This document shows, one piece after another, positions 1 through 9,515 of a DNA stretch of 64,000 nt. The position numbers were made by a program, and so were the translations under genes. The notes below the pieces were generated by a model that saw only the letters and a list, made by a program, of their open reading frames with translations, did no database searches and had not been told where the DNA came from. Numbering within the stretch: position 1 is the first letter of the stretch; each line of letters opens with the position of its first letter. Source of the DNA: Xanthomonas sp. F10 (lineage in GTDB: Bacteria; Pseudomonadota; Gammaproteobacteria; Xanthomonadales; Xanthomonadaceae); the NCBI RefSeq assembly GCF_014206815.1, contig NZ_JACHNP010000002.1:744001-808000 (forward strand), written 5' to 3'.

Positions 1-2482
1 GCGCGCCTCCGACCATCTGTGGCTGCACGGCAAGGAATTGCGGGTAAGCAAGGCCACGCTGCGCACCGCCGATGGCGCCTCGTTCCCGGTGCGCTACACG
101 CAGGCCGACGCGCAGGCGGGCGTGGCCCGCATCGCCTTCGGACGCACGCTGCAGCCGCAGGAACTGACCCTCACCTTCGTCTACCGCGCGCCGTTCAATC
201 AGCAGCTGCAGGGCCTGTACCAGGTCAAGGCGCAGGGGCATGCCTACGCCTTGACGCAGATGGAGCCGATCAGCGCACGCTATGCCTTTCCCGGCTTCGA
301 CGAGCCGGCGCTGAAGACGCCGTTCGCACTGCGCCTGACCGTGCCCGAGGGCGAGCAGGCGCTGGCGAACACCCGCGCCACGTCCACCGAGCCGGCCGGC
401 AAGGGCTGGAAGACCGTGCGCTTCGCCGAGACCGTGCCGCTGCCGACCTATCTGGTGGCCTATGCGGTCGGGCCGTGGGACGTGGTGGACGGGCCGGCGT
501 TGCCGGCCACGCCGCAGCGTCCGCAGTCCGTCCCGCTGCGCGGCGTGGCCGCGCATGGGCAGGGGCCGCGCATCCGGCGCGCGCTGCAGCAGACGCCGGA
601 GATCATCGCCGCGCTGGAGGACTACTACGACTTCGGCTATCCGTTCGACAAGCTGGACCTGGTGGCCGCACCGGACTTCTCCGCCGGTGCGATGGAAAAC
701 CCCGGCTTCGTGACGTTCCGCGACTGGCTGCTGTTGCTGGACGACGATTCGCCGCGGCACAACGTCGAGGGCTCGTTCAACGTCACCGCGCACGAACTGG
801 CGCACCAGTGGACCGGCGACACGGTGACCATGGCCTGGTGGGACGACCTGTGGCTCAACGAGGCCTTCGCCACCTGGATGCAGCAGAAGATCACCATGCG
901 CCTGCGGCCACAGTACCGCGCCGACCTGGACCGCATCAGCGCCGCGCAGGACGCGATGAACAACGACAGCCTGGTCAGCGCACGCAAGATCCGCCAGCCG
1001 ATCACCGGCAACGGCGACATCGAGACCGCCTTCGACAGCATCACTTACCGCAAGGGCGCCGCGGTGCTGGGCATGTTCGAACAGTTCGTCGGCGAGGACA
1101 CCTTCCGCAGCGGCATGCGCGCCTATATCCGCGCGCACCGCTTCGGCAACGCCACCGCCGACGACCTGGTCGACGCCATCGCCGCCGCGGCCGGCAAGGG
1201 CGCCGACTTCAAGGCGGCGTTCCGCAGTTTCCTGGATCAGCCGGGCGTGCCCTCGCTGCAGGTGCGCTTGCAGCCGGAGGCGAGCGGTGCGGTGCTGCAG
1301 TTGCACCAGCAGCGCTTCCTGCCGCTGGGCTCGCGCGGCAGCGCCGCGCAGACCTGGGGCGTGCCGGTGTGCGTCAAGTACGGCACGCGCCAGGGCGTGC
1401 GCCGCGCCTGTCAGATGCTGGCCGCCAGCGACGGCCGCCTCGCGCTCGCCGGCGCCGATGCCGACAGCTGGGTGATGCCCAACGCCGGCGGCACCGGCTA
1501 CTACCGCTTCGCCCTGCCCAAGCCGCAACTGACGGCGCTCGGCCGCCACCTCGATGCGCTCGACGACGCCGAGAAGCTGGCCTATGCCGACGCCATCGAC
1601 AGCGCGTTCCGCACCGGGGAGGCCGACACCGGCGATGTGATCGCGGCGATGCAGCAGTTGGTGCCGGCCAAGGCCACGGCGGTGGCGACCGCGCTGAACG
1701 ACCGCATCGGCTGGATCTGGCGGGTCCTGGCCCGCGACGACGCACAGCGCGCCATGCTGCGTCAGGCCACCGAGGCGGCATTCGGCGCACGCCTGCAGGC
1801 GCTGGGGTATCAGCGCCGCGCCGGCGACAGCGACGACGATGTTGCGTTGCGCTCCGAACTGGCCGAGCTGCTCGGGGTGACCATGGGGGTGCCGGCGGTG
1901 CGACAGGCGCTGCTGGCCCAGGGCGATGCGGTGCTGGCGGGCAAGGGCGGCGCATTGGACTTCGCCGCCGCCAATCCGGATCTGCTCGATGCCGCGCTGA
2001 CCGTGGCGGTGCAGGAGCGCGGCGCGCCGGCGGTGGACGCGTTGATCGCCGCCCTGCGCGGTCACGGCGAACCGGCGCAGCGCAACGCGATGATCGCCGC
2101 GCTCGGCGCCGTGCGCGATCCGCAGCAGTTGCAGAAGGTGCGCGATTTCGCCCTGACCGATGCGATCAAGGTCGGCGAGATGACCCGCCTGCTGATGGGC
2201 GCGCATGCCGAGCCGGCCACGCATGCGTCGATGTGGCCCTGGTACACCGCGCACTTCGATCGCATCGCGGCGCGCTCCGGCTCCTTCGACGGCGGCCGCT
2301 TGCCGGCGTTGGCTGCCGCCGGCGGCTGCGACGCTGCCGAAGCGGACCGGCTGGAGGCGTTCTTCACCCCGCGCCTGAAGGCGCTCAGCGGTGCCGACCG
2401 CGGCCTGGCGCAGACCGCCGAAAGCATTCGCCTGTGCAGTGCGCTGCGCGAACGGCAACACATCGCCGTCGCGCCGCGCTGA
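1..2482 (+). CDS. M1 family zinc aminopeptidase, 5' end outside the window
   Basis: The frame is open from base 2, so the true start lies upstream; the first internal ATG at 38 is not the start. The reading has the M1 layout: an N-terminal beta domain, the substrate-binding GAMEN motif near base 685, the zinc site HELAHQW near base 791 followed by the downstream glutamate in LNEAF, and a long helical C-terminal domain (ERAP1_C-like). Members of this family remove N-terminal amino acids from peptides. The missing beginning hides any signal peptide, so I cannot say whether it acts in the cytoplasm or the periplasm. It ends with TGA 164 bases before the efflux operon. The family call is secure; substrate preference is unknown. 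Confidence 0.93.
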   Translation, partial: RASDHLWLHGKELRVSKATLRTADGASFPVRYTQADAQAGVARIAFGRTLQPQELTLTFVYRAPFNQQLQGLYQVKAQGHAYALTQMEPISARYAFPGFDEPALKTPFALRLTVPEGEQALANTRATSTEPAGKGWKTVRFAETVPLPTYLVAYAVGPWDVVDGPALPATPQRPQSVPLRGVAAHGQGPRIRRALQQTPEIIAALEDYYDFGYPFDKLDLVAAPDFSAGAMENPGFVTFRDWLLLLDDDSPRHNVEGSFNVTAHELAHQWTGDTVTMAWWDDLWLNEAFATWMQQKITMRLRPQYRADLDRISAAQDAMNNDSLVSARKIRQPITGNGDIETAFDSITYRKGAAVLGMFEQFVGEDTFRSGMRAYIRAHRFGNATADDLVDAIAAAAGKGADFKAAFRSFLDQPGVPSLQVRLQPEASGAVLQLHQQRFLPLGSRGSAAQTWGVPVCVKYGTRQGVRRACQMLAASDGRLALAGADADSWVMPNAGGTGYYRFALPKPQLTALGRHLDALDDAEKLAYADAIDSAFRTGEADTGDVIAAMQQLVPAKATAVATALNDRIGWIWRVLARDDAQRAMLRQATEAAFGARLQALGYQRRAGDSDDDVALRSELAELLGVTMGVPAVRQALLAQGDAVLAGKGGALDFAAANPDLLDAALTVAVQERGAPAVDALIAALRGHGEPAQRNAMIAALGAVRDPQQLQKVRDFALTDAIKVGEMTRLLMGAHAEPATHASMWPWYTAHFDRIAARSGSFDGGRLPALAAAGGCDAAEADRLEAFFTPRLKALSGADRGLAQTAESIRLCSALRERQHIAVAPR

Positions 2483-2645
2483 GGGTGACGAACGGGCGCG
2501 GCGCAGGCCGCGCCAGCCGTGCGCTGCGTCTCACCGCGCAGCGCATGCCGGGGCCGGCAAGGGTCGTCGGTCATGGTCGCCGTGTGTCAACGCTCGTCAC
2601 GCCGGGCCGTTAGACTGCGTCGAACTCCACGCGTCCGGGATCTCC

Positions 2646-3740
2646 ATGCCGCACCGACCACGCGCCGGCGTCCGCCTGGTGTGCCTCCTGTTGTCGTCGC
2701 TCGCGCTTGCCGGCTGCGGCAAGCAGTCGGCGCCGACGAGCCCCGGCACTGCGGTTCCGGTGACGCTGCAGACGGTGCAGCCCCGTGAGTGGAACGACAG
2801 CCTGTCCTCGTTGGGCACGGTCAAGGCGCGCGAGTCGGTGACGTTGACCGCCAAGGTCAGCGAGATCGTGGAGCGCGTGCATTTCGAGAGCGGCCAGGAA
2901 GTGGCGGCCGGCGCGCCGCTGGTGACGCTGCGCGGGCAGGGCCAGCAGGCGGCGCTGCGCGAGGCCGAGGCCACCTACACCGAGGCCGAGCAACTGTACC
3001 GGCGGCAGAGCGAGCTGGTCGGGCGGCAACTGGTCTCGCGCGCGCAACTGGACACGCAACGCGCCCTGCGCGACGCCGCACAGGCACGGGTGCTGCAGAT
3101 GCGCGCGGAGATCGGCGACCGCAGCGTGCGCGCGCCGTTCGCCGGTGTGCTCGGCCTGCGCCAGGTCAGCCCCGGCGCGCTGCTGACGCCGGACGCCACC
3201 ATCGCCACGCTCGACGACGTGGCCCAGGTCTACGTGGATTTCCAGGTGCCGGAGGCGGCGCTGTCGACGGTGCAGGCGGGCGATGCCGTCGGCGGCCGCA
3301 GCGTGGCCTATCCGGGACGCGCCTTCGAAGGCAAGGTCGCCACGGTGGATGCGCGCGTGGACAGCGCCACCCGTGCGGTCACCGTGCGCGCCGCGTTCGA
3401 CAACGCCGACCGCGCGCTGCGCCCGGGCATGCTGATGGACGTGCGCCTGTACCGGCCCGCCCGGCAGGCGCTGGTGATCCCGGAGATCGCGGTGGTGCAG
3501 GTGGGACGCGACGCCTTCGTCTATCGGGTCGGCGCCGACGCCACCGTGGCCCGCGCCGACGTGCGCACCGGCGCGCGCCGCGACGGCCTGGTCGAGATCG
3601 TCGGCGGCCTGCAGCCCGGCCAGCGCATCGTGGTCGAGGGCACCGGCAAGCTGCGTCCGGGCGTGGCGGTGGTCGATGCCGCCGCCAGCGCTCACGGCGG
3701 CGTGCGCAGCGGCAGCGCCGCGGCGGATCTGGCGCGATGA
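2646..3740 (+). CDS. RND efflux periplasmic adaptor (HlyD/MFP family) lipoprotein
   Basis: This is a 364-residue membrane fusion protein that would link the inner-membrane RND pump to an outer-membrane channel. The frame is open upstream to 2391, but the ATG at 2646 is preferred because it opens directly onto a lipoprotein signal: a positively charged start, a leucine-rich stretch, and a lipobox LAGC with Cys24 as the lipidated residue. After it come a lipoyl/barrel-sandwich half, a helical hairpin rich in Ala, Gln, Glu and Arg (about residues 100-155), the second lipoyl half (APFAGVLG) and a beta-barrel domain. The stop codon overlaps the ATG of the pump gene (ATGA), so the two are translationally coupled. 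No outer-membrane factor gene is adjacent. Confidence 0.93.
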   Translation: MPHRPRAGVRLVCLLLSSLALAGCGKQSAPTSPGTAVPVTLQTVQPREWNDSLSSLGTVKARESVTLTAKVSEIVERVHFESGQEVAAGAPLVTLRGQGQQAALREAEATYTEAEQLYRRQSELVGRQLVSRAQLDTQRALRDAAQARVLQMRAEIGDRSVRAPFAGVLGLRQVSPGALLTPDATIATLDDVAQVYVDFQVPEAALSTVQAGDAVGGRSVAYPGRAFEGKVATVDARVDSATRAVTVRAAFDNADRALRPGMLMDVRLYRPARQALVIPEIAVVQVGRDAFVYRVGADATVARADVRTGARRDGLVEIVGGLQPGQRIVVEGTGKLRPGVAVVDAAASAHGGVRSGSAAADLAR

Positions 3741-6700
3741 AGCTGTCCGACGTCTCCATCACCCGGCCGGTGTTCGCCGCGGTGATGAGCCTGTTGCTGG
3801 TGGTGCTGGGGGTGATGGCGTACAGCCGGCTGACCCTGCGCGAACTGCCGGCGATCGATCCGCCGATCGTCTCGGTGGAGGTGCGCTACCCTGGCGCCTC
3901 GGCGGCGGTGGTGGAAAGCCGCATCACCCAGGTGCTGGAGGACGCGCTGGCCGGCATCGAAGGCATCGAGACGATCCAGGCGCGCAGCTCCAACGGCGTG
4001 GCCGACATCAGCATCGAGTTCCGCGCCACCCGCGACATCGAGGCCGCCGCCAACGACGTGCGCGACGCGGTCAGCCGCGTGCTCGATCGCCTGCCCGACG
4101 AGGCCGACGCGCCGGAGATCGCCAAGGTCGAGGCCGATGCCGATGCCATCCTGTGGCTCAACATGAGCTCCAGCACGATGGACGCGCTGCAGTTGTCCGA
4201 CTACGCCGAACGCTACGTGGTGGACCGGCTCTCCAGCATCGACGGCGTCGCCCAGGTGCGCCTGGGCGGGCGCCAGCGCTATGCGATGCGGATCTGGCTG
4301 GACCGCGACCAGTTGGCCGCGCGCGCGCTCACCGTGACCGACGTGGAGAACGCGCTGGCCCGCGAGAACGTGGAACTGCCGGCCGGCCGCCTGGAATCGG
4401 CCGATCGCGACTTCACCCTGCGCGTGGAGCGCGGCTACCGCACGCCGGCGGACTTCGCCGCCATCCCGCTGGGCAAGGGCCGCGACGGCTACGTGGTGCG
4501 GCTGGGCGACGTGGCCAAGGTGGAACTGGCCTCGGCCGAGCGCCGCGCCTACTTCCGCAGCAACGGCGTGCCCAACGTCGGCCTGGGCATCGTCAAGACC
4601 TCCACCGCCAACAGCCTGGACGTGGCCCGCGCAGCGCGCGCGGCGGCGCAGCAGATCCAGCAGACCCTGCCCAAGGGCACGCAGATCTTCGTCGCCTTCG
4701 ATTCCACGGTGTTCATCGATGCCTCGGTGGAACGCGTCTACCACACCCTGATCGAGGCGGTGGTGCTGGTGCTGGTGGTGATCTGGCTGTTCCTGGGCAG
4801 CGTGCGCGCGGCACTGATTCCGGCGGTGACGGTGCCGGTGTGCCTGGTCGCTGCGTTCATCGCGCTGTATGCGTTCGGCTTCTCGATCAATCTGCTGACC
4901 CTGCTTGCGCTGGTGCTGTGCATCGGCCTGGTGGTGGACGATGCGATTGTGGTGGTGGAGAACATCCAGCGCCGCGTCGACCTTGGCGAACCGGCGCTGG
5001 TGGCGGCGCGGCGCGGCACCGCGCAGGTCGCCTTCGCGGTGATCGCCACCACCGCGGTGCTGGTGGCGGTGTTCCTGCCGGTCGGCTTCCTCGAAGGCAA
5101 CACCGGGCGCCTGTTCCGTGAACTGGCGGTGGCGCTGGCCGCGGCGGTGGCGATCTCCGCCTTCGTCGCGCTGACCCTGACCCCGATGATGTCGTCCAAG
5201 CTGCTCAAGGCGCATGCCAGCGAACGGCCCAACCGCGTGCATGGCTGGGTCGAGGCGCGGCTGCAGGGGCTGAGCGGGCGCTATCGGCGCGTGCTCGAAC
5301 GCCACGTCGGCCGCGCCTGGCTGTTCGGCGCGCTGATGCTGGCGGCGCTGGCGGCCAGCGCGCTGCTGGCGCGGATCATCCCCTCGGAACTGGCACCGGC
5401 CGAGGATCGCGGCTCGTTCCAGGTGATGATCGACGCGCCGGAAGGCGCCGGCTTCGACTACACCGTGGGGCAGATGCATCAGGTCGAGGCCATCCTCGAC
5501 CGCCACCGCGGCGACGGCCAGCCGATCGCGCGCGCTAACCCGCGCGTGCCCGGCAGCTTCGGCGCCAGCGAGGAGATGCACACCGGCCGGGTCAGCGTGT
5601 TCCTGCGCGACTGGAGCGAGCGCGACGTGGCCACTGCCGACGTTGCCGCCACGCTGCAGGAGGAACTGCGCGCCTTGCCCGGCGTGCGCGCGCGCACCCA
5701 GGTCGGCGGCGGGCTGGTCAACAGTCGCGGGCAGCCGTTCCAGATCGTGCTCGGTGGCCCCGACTACGCCGAGATCGCGCAATGGCGCGACCGCCTGCTC
5801 GCGCGCATCGCCGACAACCCGGGCCTGGTCGGCGCCGACTCGGACTACAAGGAAACCCGGCCGCAGATGCGCGTGGAGATCGACCGCCAGCGCGCGGCCG
5901 ACCTCGGCGTGCCGGTGACCGAGATCGGCCGCGCGCTGGAGACGCTGATGGGCTCGCGCCAGGTCACCACCTTCGTCGACAACGGCGAGGAATACGACGT
6001 GATGTTGCAGGCCAGCCGCGACGGCCGCGCCAACCCGGCGGACCTGGCGGCAATCCGCGTGCGTGCCGACAGCGGCCAACTGATCCCCCTGTCCAACCTG
6101 GTGACCCTGCGCGAAGTGGCCGAGCCGGGCAACCTGCACCGCTTCAACCGCCTGCGCGCCATCACCATCAACGCCGGCCTGACCCCGGGCTATCCGCTCG
6201 GTGAGGCGATCGCCTGGGCGCAGCAGGTGGCGCGCGAGGAACTGCCCGACTACGCGCAGCTCGACTGGAAGGGCGAATCGCGCGAGTACCAGCAGGCCGG
6301 TGGCGCAGTGCTGCTGACCTTCGCCCTGGCATTGCTGATCGTGTACCTGGTGCTGGCGGCGCAGTTCGAGAGTTTCATCCACCCGCTGGTGATCATGCTG
6401 ACCGTGCCCCTGGGCGTGCTCGGCGCGCTGATCGGCCTGGCGATCAGCGGCGGCACGCTCAACCTGTTCAGCCAGATCGGCATCGTGATGCTGGTGGGAC
6501 TGGCGGCGAAGAACGGCATCCTGATCGTCGAGTTCGCCAACCAGTTGCGCGACGCCGGGCGCAGCGTGCGCGAGGCCATCGTCGACGCCTCCGCGGTGCG
6601 GCTGCGGCCGATCCTGATGACCTCGCTGGCCACCGTGGTCGGCGCGATCCCGCTGGTGGTCGCCGGTGGCCCGGGGTCGGCCAGCCGCGCCACCATCGGC

Positions 6701-6862
6701 ATCGTGGTGATCTTCGGCGTGTCGGTGTCCACGCTGCTGTCGCTGTTCGTGGTGCCGGCGTTCTACGCGCTGCTGGCGCCGTACACGCGCTCGCCGGACG
6801 CAGTGCAGCAGCGCCTGCAGGAACTGGAAGCACGGACGCCGCCGGTCGGCGGCCACGCCTGA
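3737..6862 (+). CDS. RND efflux transporter permease (HAE-1 type)
   Basis: This 1041-residue protein has the usual length for AcrB/MexB-type proton-driven drug exporters. It starts MKLSDVSITRPVFA, as in many pumps of this class, then shows a periplasmic porter domain, a first block of membrane helices, and helix 4 with the paired aspartates GLVVDDAIVVVEN, which are the proton-relay residues in this superfamily. The second half repeats the layout (porter domain, then helices with GLAAKNGILIVEFAN). Together with the overlapping adaptor gene it forms a two-gene efflux operon that would have to borrow a TolC-like channel encoded elsewhere. The substrate cannot be read from the sequence. No local regulator is visible. 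Confidence 0.95.
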   Translation: MKLSDVSITRPVFAAVMSLLLVVLGVMAYSRLTLRELPAIDPPIVSVEVRYPGASAAVVESRITQVLEDALAGIEGIETIQARSSNGVADISIEFRATRDIEAAANDVRDAVSRVLDRLPDEADAPEIAKVEADADAILWLNMSSSTMDALQLSDYAERYVVDRLSSIDGVAQVRLGGRQRYAMRIWLDRDQLAARALTVTDVENALARENVELPAGRLESADRDFTLRVERGYRTPADFAAIPLGKGRDGYVVRLGDVAKVELASAERRAYFRSNGVPNVGLGIVKTSTANSLDVARAARAAAQQIQQTLPKGTQIFVAFDSTVFIDASVERVYHTLIEAVVLVLVVIWLFLGSVRAALIPAVTVPVCLVAAFIALYAFGFSINLLTLLALVLCIGLVVDDAIVVVENIQRRVDLGEPALVAARRGTAQVAFAVIATTAVLVAVFLPVGFLEGNTGRLFRELAVALAAAVAISAFVALTLTPMMSSKLLKAHASERPNRVHGWVEARLQGLSGRYRRVLERHVGRAWLFGALMLAALAASALLARIIPSELAPAEDRGSFQVMIDAPEGAGFDYTVGQMHQVEAILDRHRGDGQPIARANPRVPGSFGASEEMHTGRVSVFLRDWSERDVATADVAATLQEELRALPGVRARTQVGGGLVNSRGQPFQIVLGGPDYAEIAQWRDRLLARIADNPGLVGADSDYKETRPQMRVEIDRQRAADLGVPVTEIGRALETLMGSRQVTTFVDNGEEYDVMLQASRDGRANPADLAAIRVRADSGQLIPLSNLVTLREVAEPGNLHRFNRLRAITINAGLTPGYPLGEAIAWAQQVAREELPDYAQLDWKGESREYQQAGGAVLLTFALALLIVYLVLAAQFESFIHPLVIMLTVPLGVLGALIGLAISGGTLNLFSQIGIVMLVGLAAKNGILIVEFANQLRDAGRSVREAIVDASAVRLRPILMTSLATVVGAIPLVVAGGPGSASRATIGIVVIFGVSVSTLLSLFVVPAFYALLAPYTRSPDAVQQRLQELEARTPPVGGHA

Positions 6863-6899
6863 GCTGGATCGCCCAGGCGCGTTGGCGCAGCGAGAGCGC

Positions 6900-8021
6900 T
6901 CAGGCCGGATCGGTGCGCGACGACGCCAGCGGCTGCGGCGCGCAGCGCGGCTGCTGCAGCAGGTGCACGAACTGCGCGGCGATCACCGCGCCGCCGAAAT
7001 GGCGCTGCACGAAGTCGCGCCCGGCCTGGCCCATGCGCTGGCGGCGTTCGCCATCGCACAGGCGCAGGATCGCATCGCGCCAGCTATCCACGTCGCCGGG
7101 CGTGAGCAGTTCGCCGCTGACCCCGGGGTCCAGTGTCTCGGCGGTGCCGCCGACGTGGCTGGCCAGCACCGGCACGCCGCTGGCCTGCGCCTCCACGGAG
7201 ACCCGGCCGAAGGTTTCCGGCGCCAGCGACGGGAACGCCAGCATCGACATCGCGTTGTAGTACGGCGTGGTGTCGTTGACCCAGCCGACGAAGCGGTGGC
7301 GTTCGCCATGCGGCTGCGTCGCGGCCTGCGCCTGCAGTTGCGCCGCGTCCGGACCGTCGCCCAGCCACAGGCAGTGCAGCCGCGGCTCCTGCGCCATCGC
7401 CGCCGAGGCCGCCTCCAGCAGCGGGAAAATGCCCTTGCCGGCATGCATGCGCCCGCTGTAGCCGAGCACGATCGCATCCTCGGGCAAGCCCTGCGCGGCG
7501 CGGATGGCGCGGCCGCGTTCGGGATCCGGGCGCAGCCGCTCCATCGTCACCGGGTTGTACAGCACCTGCACCAGCGCTTCCGGGACGCCGCGCTCCAGGT
7601 AGGCCTGGCGCGCGTAGTGCGACACCGCGAAGAAGCGCGCCGCCAGCCGCGGGATGGCATAGCCGGACAGCGCGCTCATCGCCGGGGTGCGGTGGCGGAA
7701 CAGCGTGACGGGGATGCCCAGCGCCCGCCCGGCCAGCAGCAGCGGCCAGTACTCCTTGCCGAAGTTGCCGACCAGCCAGTCCGGCCGGCTGCGCCGCGCC
7801 ACCCGCAGCAGCGGCCCGTAGCCATCCGGATCCAGCACGTTGCGGAAGTGCCCGACGTGCACGGTGATGCCGCTGCGGCGCAGCTCGTCGGCGATCAGGC
7901 CGCCCTCGCAGGCGATCACCTCGACCTGGTGGCCGACGCCGGCCAGGGCCTGCGCCAGCGCCACGAAATGGGTGGCCGCGCCGGTGTTTTCGGGATTGGT
8001 GCCGACGAACAGGAATTTCAT
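6900..8021 (-). CDS. Glycosyltransferase family 4 (GT-B fold)
   Basis: The ATG at 8021 starts MKFLFVGTNPENTGAATHFV, a typical N-terminal Rossmann domain of GT4 enzymes with a glycine-rich acceptor loop; the protein is 373 residues. The C-terminal half carries the nucleotide-sugar binding signature: GYSGRMHAGKG, then a block with FPSLAPETFGRVSVEAQASG containing the E-x7-E pattern of retaining GT4 enzymes, then ASHVGGTAE. The start overlaps the stop of the polysaccharide deacetylase gene by four bases, so both are co-transcribed and probably act on the same glycan. The convergent RND operon ends only 37 bases away. The sugar and acceptor are unknown; surface polysaccharide or glycolipid work is an inference from the neighbour. 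Confidence 0.9.
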   Translation of the reverse strand: MKFLFVGTNPENTGAATHFVALAQALAGVGHQVEVIACEGGLIADELRRSGITVHVGHFRNVLDPDGYGPLLRVARRSRPDWLVGNFGKEYWPLLLAGRALGIPVTLFRHRTPAMSALSGYAIPRLAARFFAVSHYARQAYLERGVPEALVQVLYNPVTMERLRPDPERGRAIRAAQGLPEDAIVLGYSGRMHAGKGIFPLLEAASAAMAQEPRLHCLWLGDGPDAAQLQAQAATQPHGERHRFVGWVNDTTPYYNAMSMLAFPSLAPETFGRVSVEAQASGVPVLASHVGGTAETLDPGVSGELLTPGDVDSWRDAILRLCDGERRQRMGQAGRDFVQRHFGGAVIAAQFVHLLQQPRCAPQPLASSRTDPA

Positions 8022-8761
8022 CCGCGCCGGTCCTCGTAGGCGGTGAAGGCGCGCAGCGCGAATTGCGGCAGCAGGTGGTGGCGCGCGACCTGGATGCGCG
8101 GGTAGCGCATCGGGTCCGAGCCGGCCGGCGCGCGGCCGCGTCGGGTGCTGGTGGCGGCGGTGTAGCCGGCCTCGCGCACCACGTCGGCGACGCGGTCGTC
8201 GACATCGCCGTAGGGGTAGCAGAACTGCGGCACCGCCTCGCCGAGCAGGTCCTCCAACTCGCGCTTGCAGCCGCCGATCTCCTCGCGCAGCGCCGCATCG
8301 CTGCAGCGGGTCAGGTGCGGGTGCGAACGGGTGTGCGCGCCGATCTCCATGCCGCCGGCGCGCCACTGCCGCAACTCGGCGAGGTTCATCAGCGGCTTCT
8401 CGATGCCCAGCTTCTGCGCATCCCACACGTTGTGGCGGCCGATGCAGCCGCTGACCATGTACACCGTGGCGGTGAAGCCCAGCCGCTGCAGCACCGGCAG
8501 CGCCGCGTGCAGGTTGTCCAGATAGCCGTCGTCCAGGGTGACCACCGCGACCTTGCCCTGGCGCTCGCCACGCAGGTACGGCATGGCGTCGGACATGGAC
8601 ACGCCGCGGTAGCCCAGCCGCTGCAGCAGGCGCATCTGCCGGGCGAAGCGGCCCGGGCTCACGTACAGGCTGCGGTACACCTGCAGGTGACGCGGCGCCT
8701 CGGCCACGTTGTGGTACATGAAGATCGGAATGCGGGCCGTGGCGGCGGTGTCGGAGGGCAT
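8018..8761 (-). CDS. Polysaccharide deacetylase (NodB homology domain, CE4)
   Basis: The 247-residue protein has the catalytic motifs of family CE4: VVTLDDGY with the aspartate pair at 77-78 (catalytic base and metal ligand), and HTRSH with the metal-binding histidines at 143 and 147. It lacks a clear cleavable signal peptide. The N-terminal FMYHNV block is typical of the poly-N-acetylglucosamine deacetylase branch. It lies upstream of and overlaps the GT4 glycosyltransferase by four bases (ATGA), which suggests deacetylation of a sugar acceptor or product in one pathway. The start ATG at 8761 is the first in frame. The family is certain; the substrate is not. Confidence 0.93.
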   Translation of the reverse strand: MPSDTAATARIPIFMYHNVAEAPRHLQVYRSLYVSPGRFARQMRLLQRLGYRGVSMSDAMPYLRGERQGKVAVVTLDDGYLDNLHAALPVLQRLGFTATVYMVSGCIGRHNVWDAQKLGIEKPLMNLAELRQWRAGGMEIGAHTRSHPHLTRCSDAALREEIGGCKRELEDLLGEAVPQFCYPYGDVDDRVADVVREAGYTAATSTRRGRAPAGSDPMRYPRIQVARHHLLPQFALRAFTAYEDRRG

Positions 8762-8914
8762 CGGGGAACGGCTCTTGGACAGAAGGGCGAGGTGCGGCGC
8801 GGGAGTCTAGCGGCGCTGGCTTTCGCTGGTCTGTCAGGAAAAACCCTCAGCCGTAGACGATCGCGCGCCGCAGCCGGCGGCTATGCTGGGCGCCCCGCAG
8901 CACAGGAGCCGCCG

Positions 8915-9472
8915 ATGTCCGAGACCGCCGCCGACGTCCCCTGGCGCGATCTGCAACTGCATCTGGATGGCATCGTGCTGCGGCGTTGGTGTGCCAGCGA
9001 CCTGGACGCGCTGGTCCGCCACGCCGACGATGCCCAGGTGGCGCGCGGGCTGAGCCGGCGTTTTCCGCACCCCTACACGCGTGCCGACGGCGAGGCCTTC
9101 CTGGGCGGACAGGTGATCGACCTGAACGACCCGGTGCTGGCGATCGAGATCGGCGGCGAGGCCTGCGGCGGCATCGGCCTGCATGCCGCGGCGCAGCCGG
9201 CGCCTGGGCTGGCCGAGCTCGGCTACTGGCTCGGCAGTGCGTATTGGGGCCATGGGCGGATGACCCGCATCGTCGCCGCCTACCTGGACTGGGCGGTGCC
9301 GGCATTGCGACTGCAGCGGATCGAGGCGCTGGTGCTGCCGGACAATCGCGGCTCGGCGCGGGTGCTGCAGAAGAACGGCTTCGCCGAGATCGGCGTGCGC
9401 CCCGAGGTGTCGGTACGCGACGGGAAACGACGCGATTTGCGGCTGTTTGCCCGGACCTGGCCGGCAGCCTGA
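8915..9472 (+). CDS. GNAT family N-acetyltransferase (RimJ/RimL type)
   Basis: The ATG at 8915 follows a purine-rich CAGGAGCC ribosome site and gives a 185-residue protein. It shows the RimJ/RimL-like GNAT pattern: an N-terminal strand LRRW, a central strand LGYWLGSAYWGHGRMT containing the acetyl-CoA pyrophosphate-binding loop, and the late block LPDNRGSARVLQKNGF, which is the hallmark of this subgroup. Such enzymes acetylate N-terminal residues of ribosomal proteins, amino acids or small amines. It stands alone, between the glycan pair and the secreted protein, both on the other strand. The exact substrate is unknown. Confidence 0.9.
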   Translation: MSETAADVPWRDLQLHLDGIVLRRWCASDLDALVRHADDAQVARGLSRRFPHPYTRADGEAFLGGQVIDLNDPVLAIEIGGEACGGIGLHAAAQPAPGLAELGYWLGSAYWGHGRMTRIVAAYLDWAVPALRLQRIEALVLPDNRGSARVLQKNGFAEIGVRPEVSVRDGKRRDLRLFARTWPAA

Positions 9473-9515
9473 TCCGCGCGTCGCTCGTTCGGAGCGACGC
9501 GCAGGAGGCACGGCC

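Noticed and set aside
3692-6856. A very long minus-strand open frame opposite the RND permease.
   Set aside because: It is His/Arg/Gln-rich without any domain and mirrors the codon bias of the plus-strand pump gene, as expected in GC-rich DNA.
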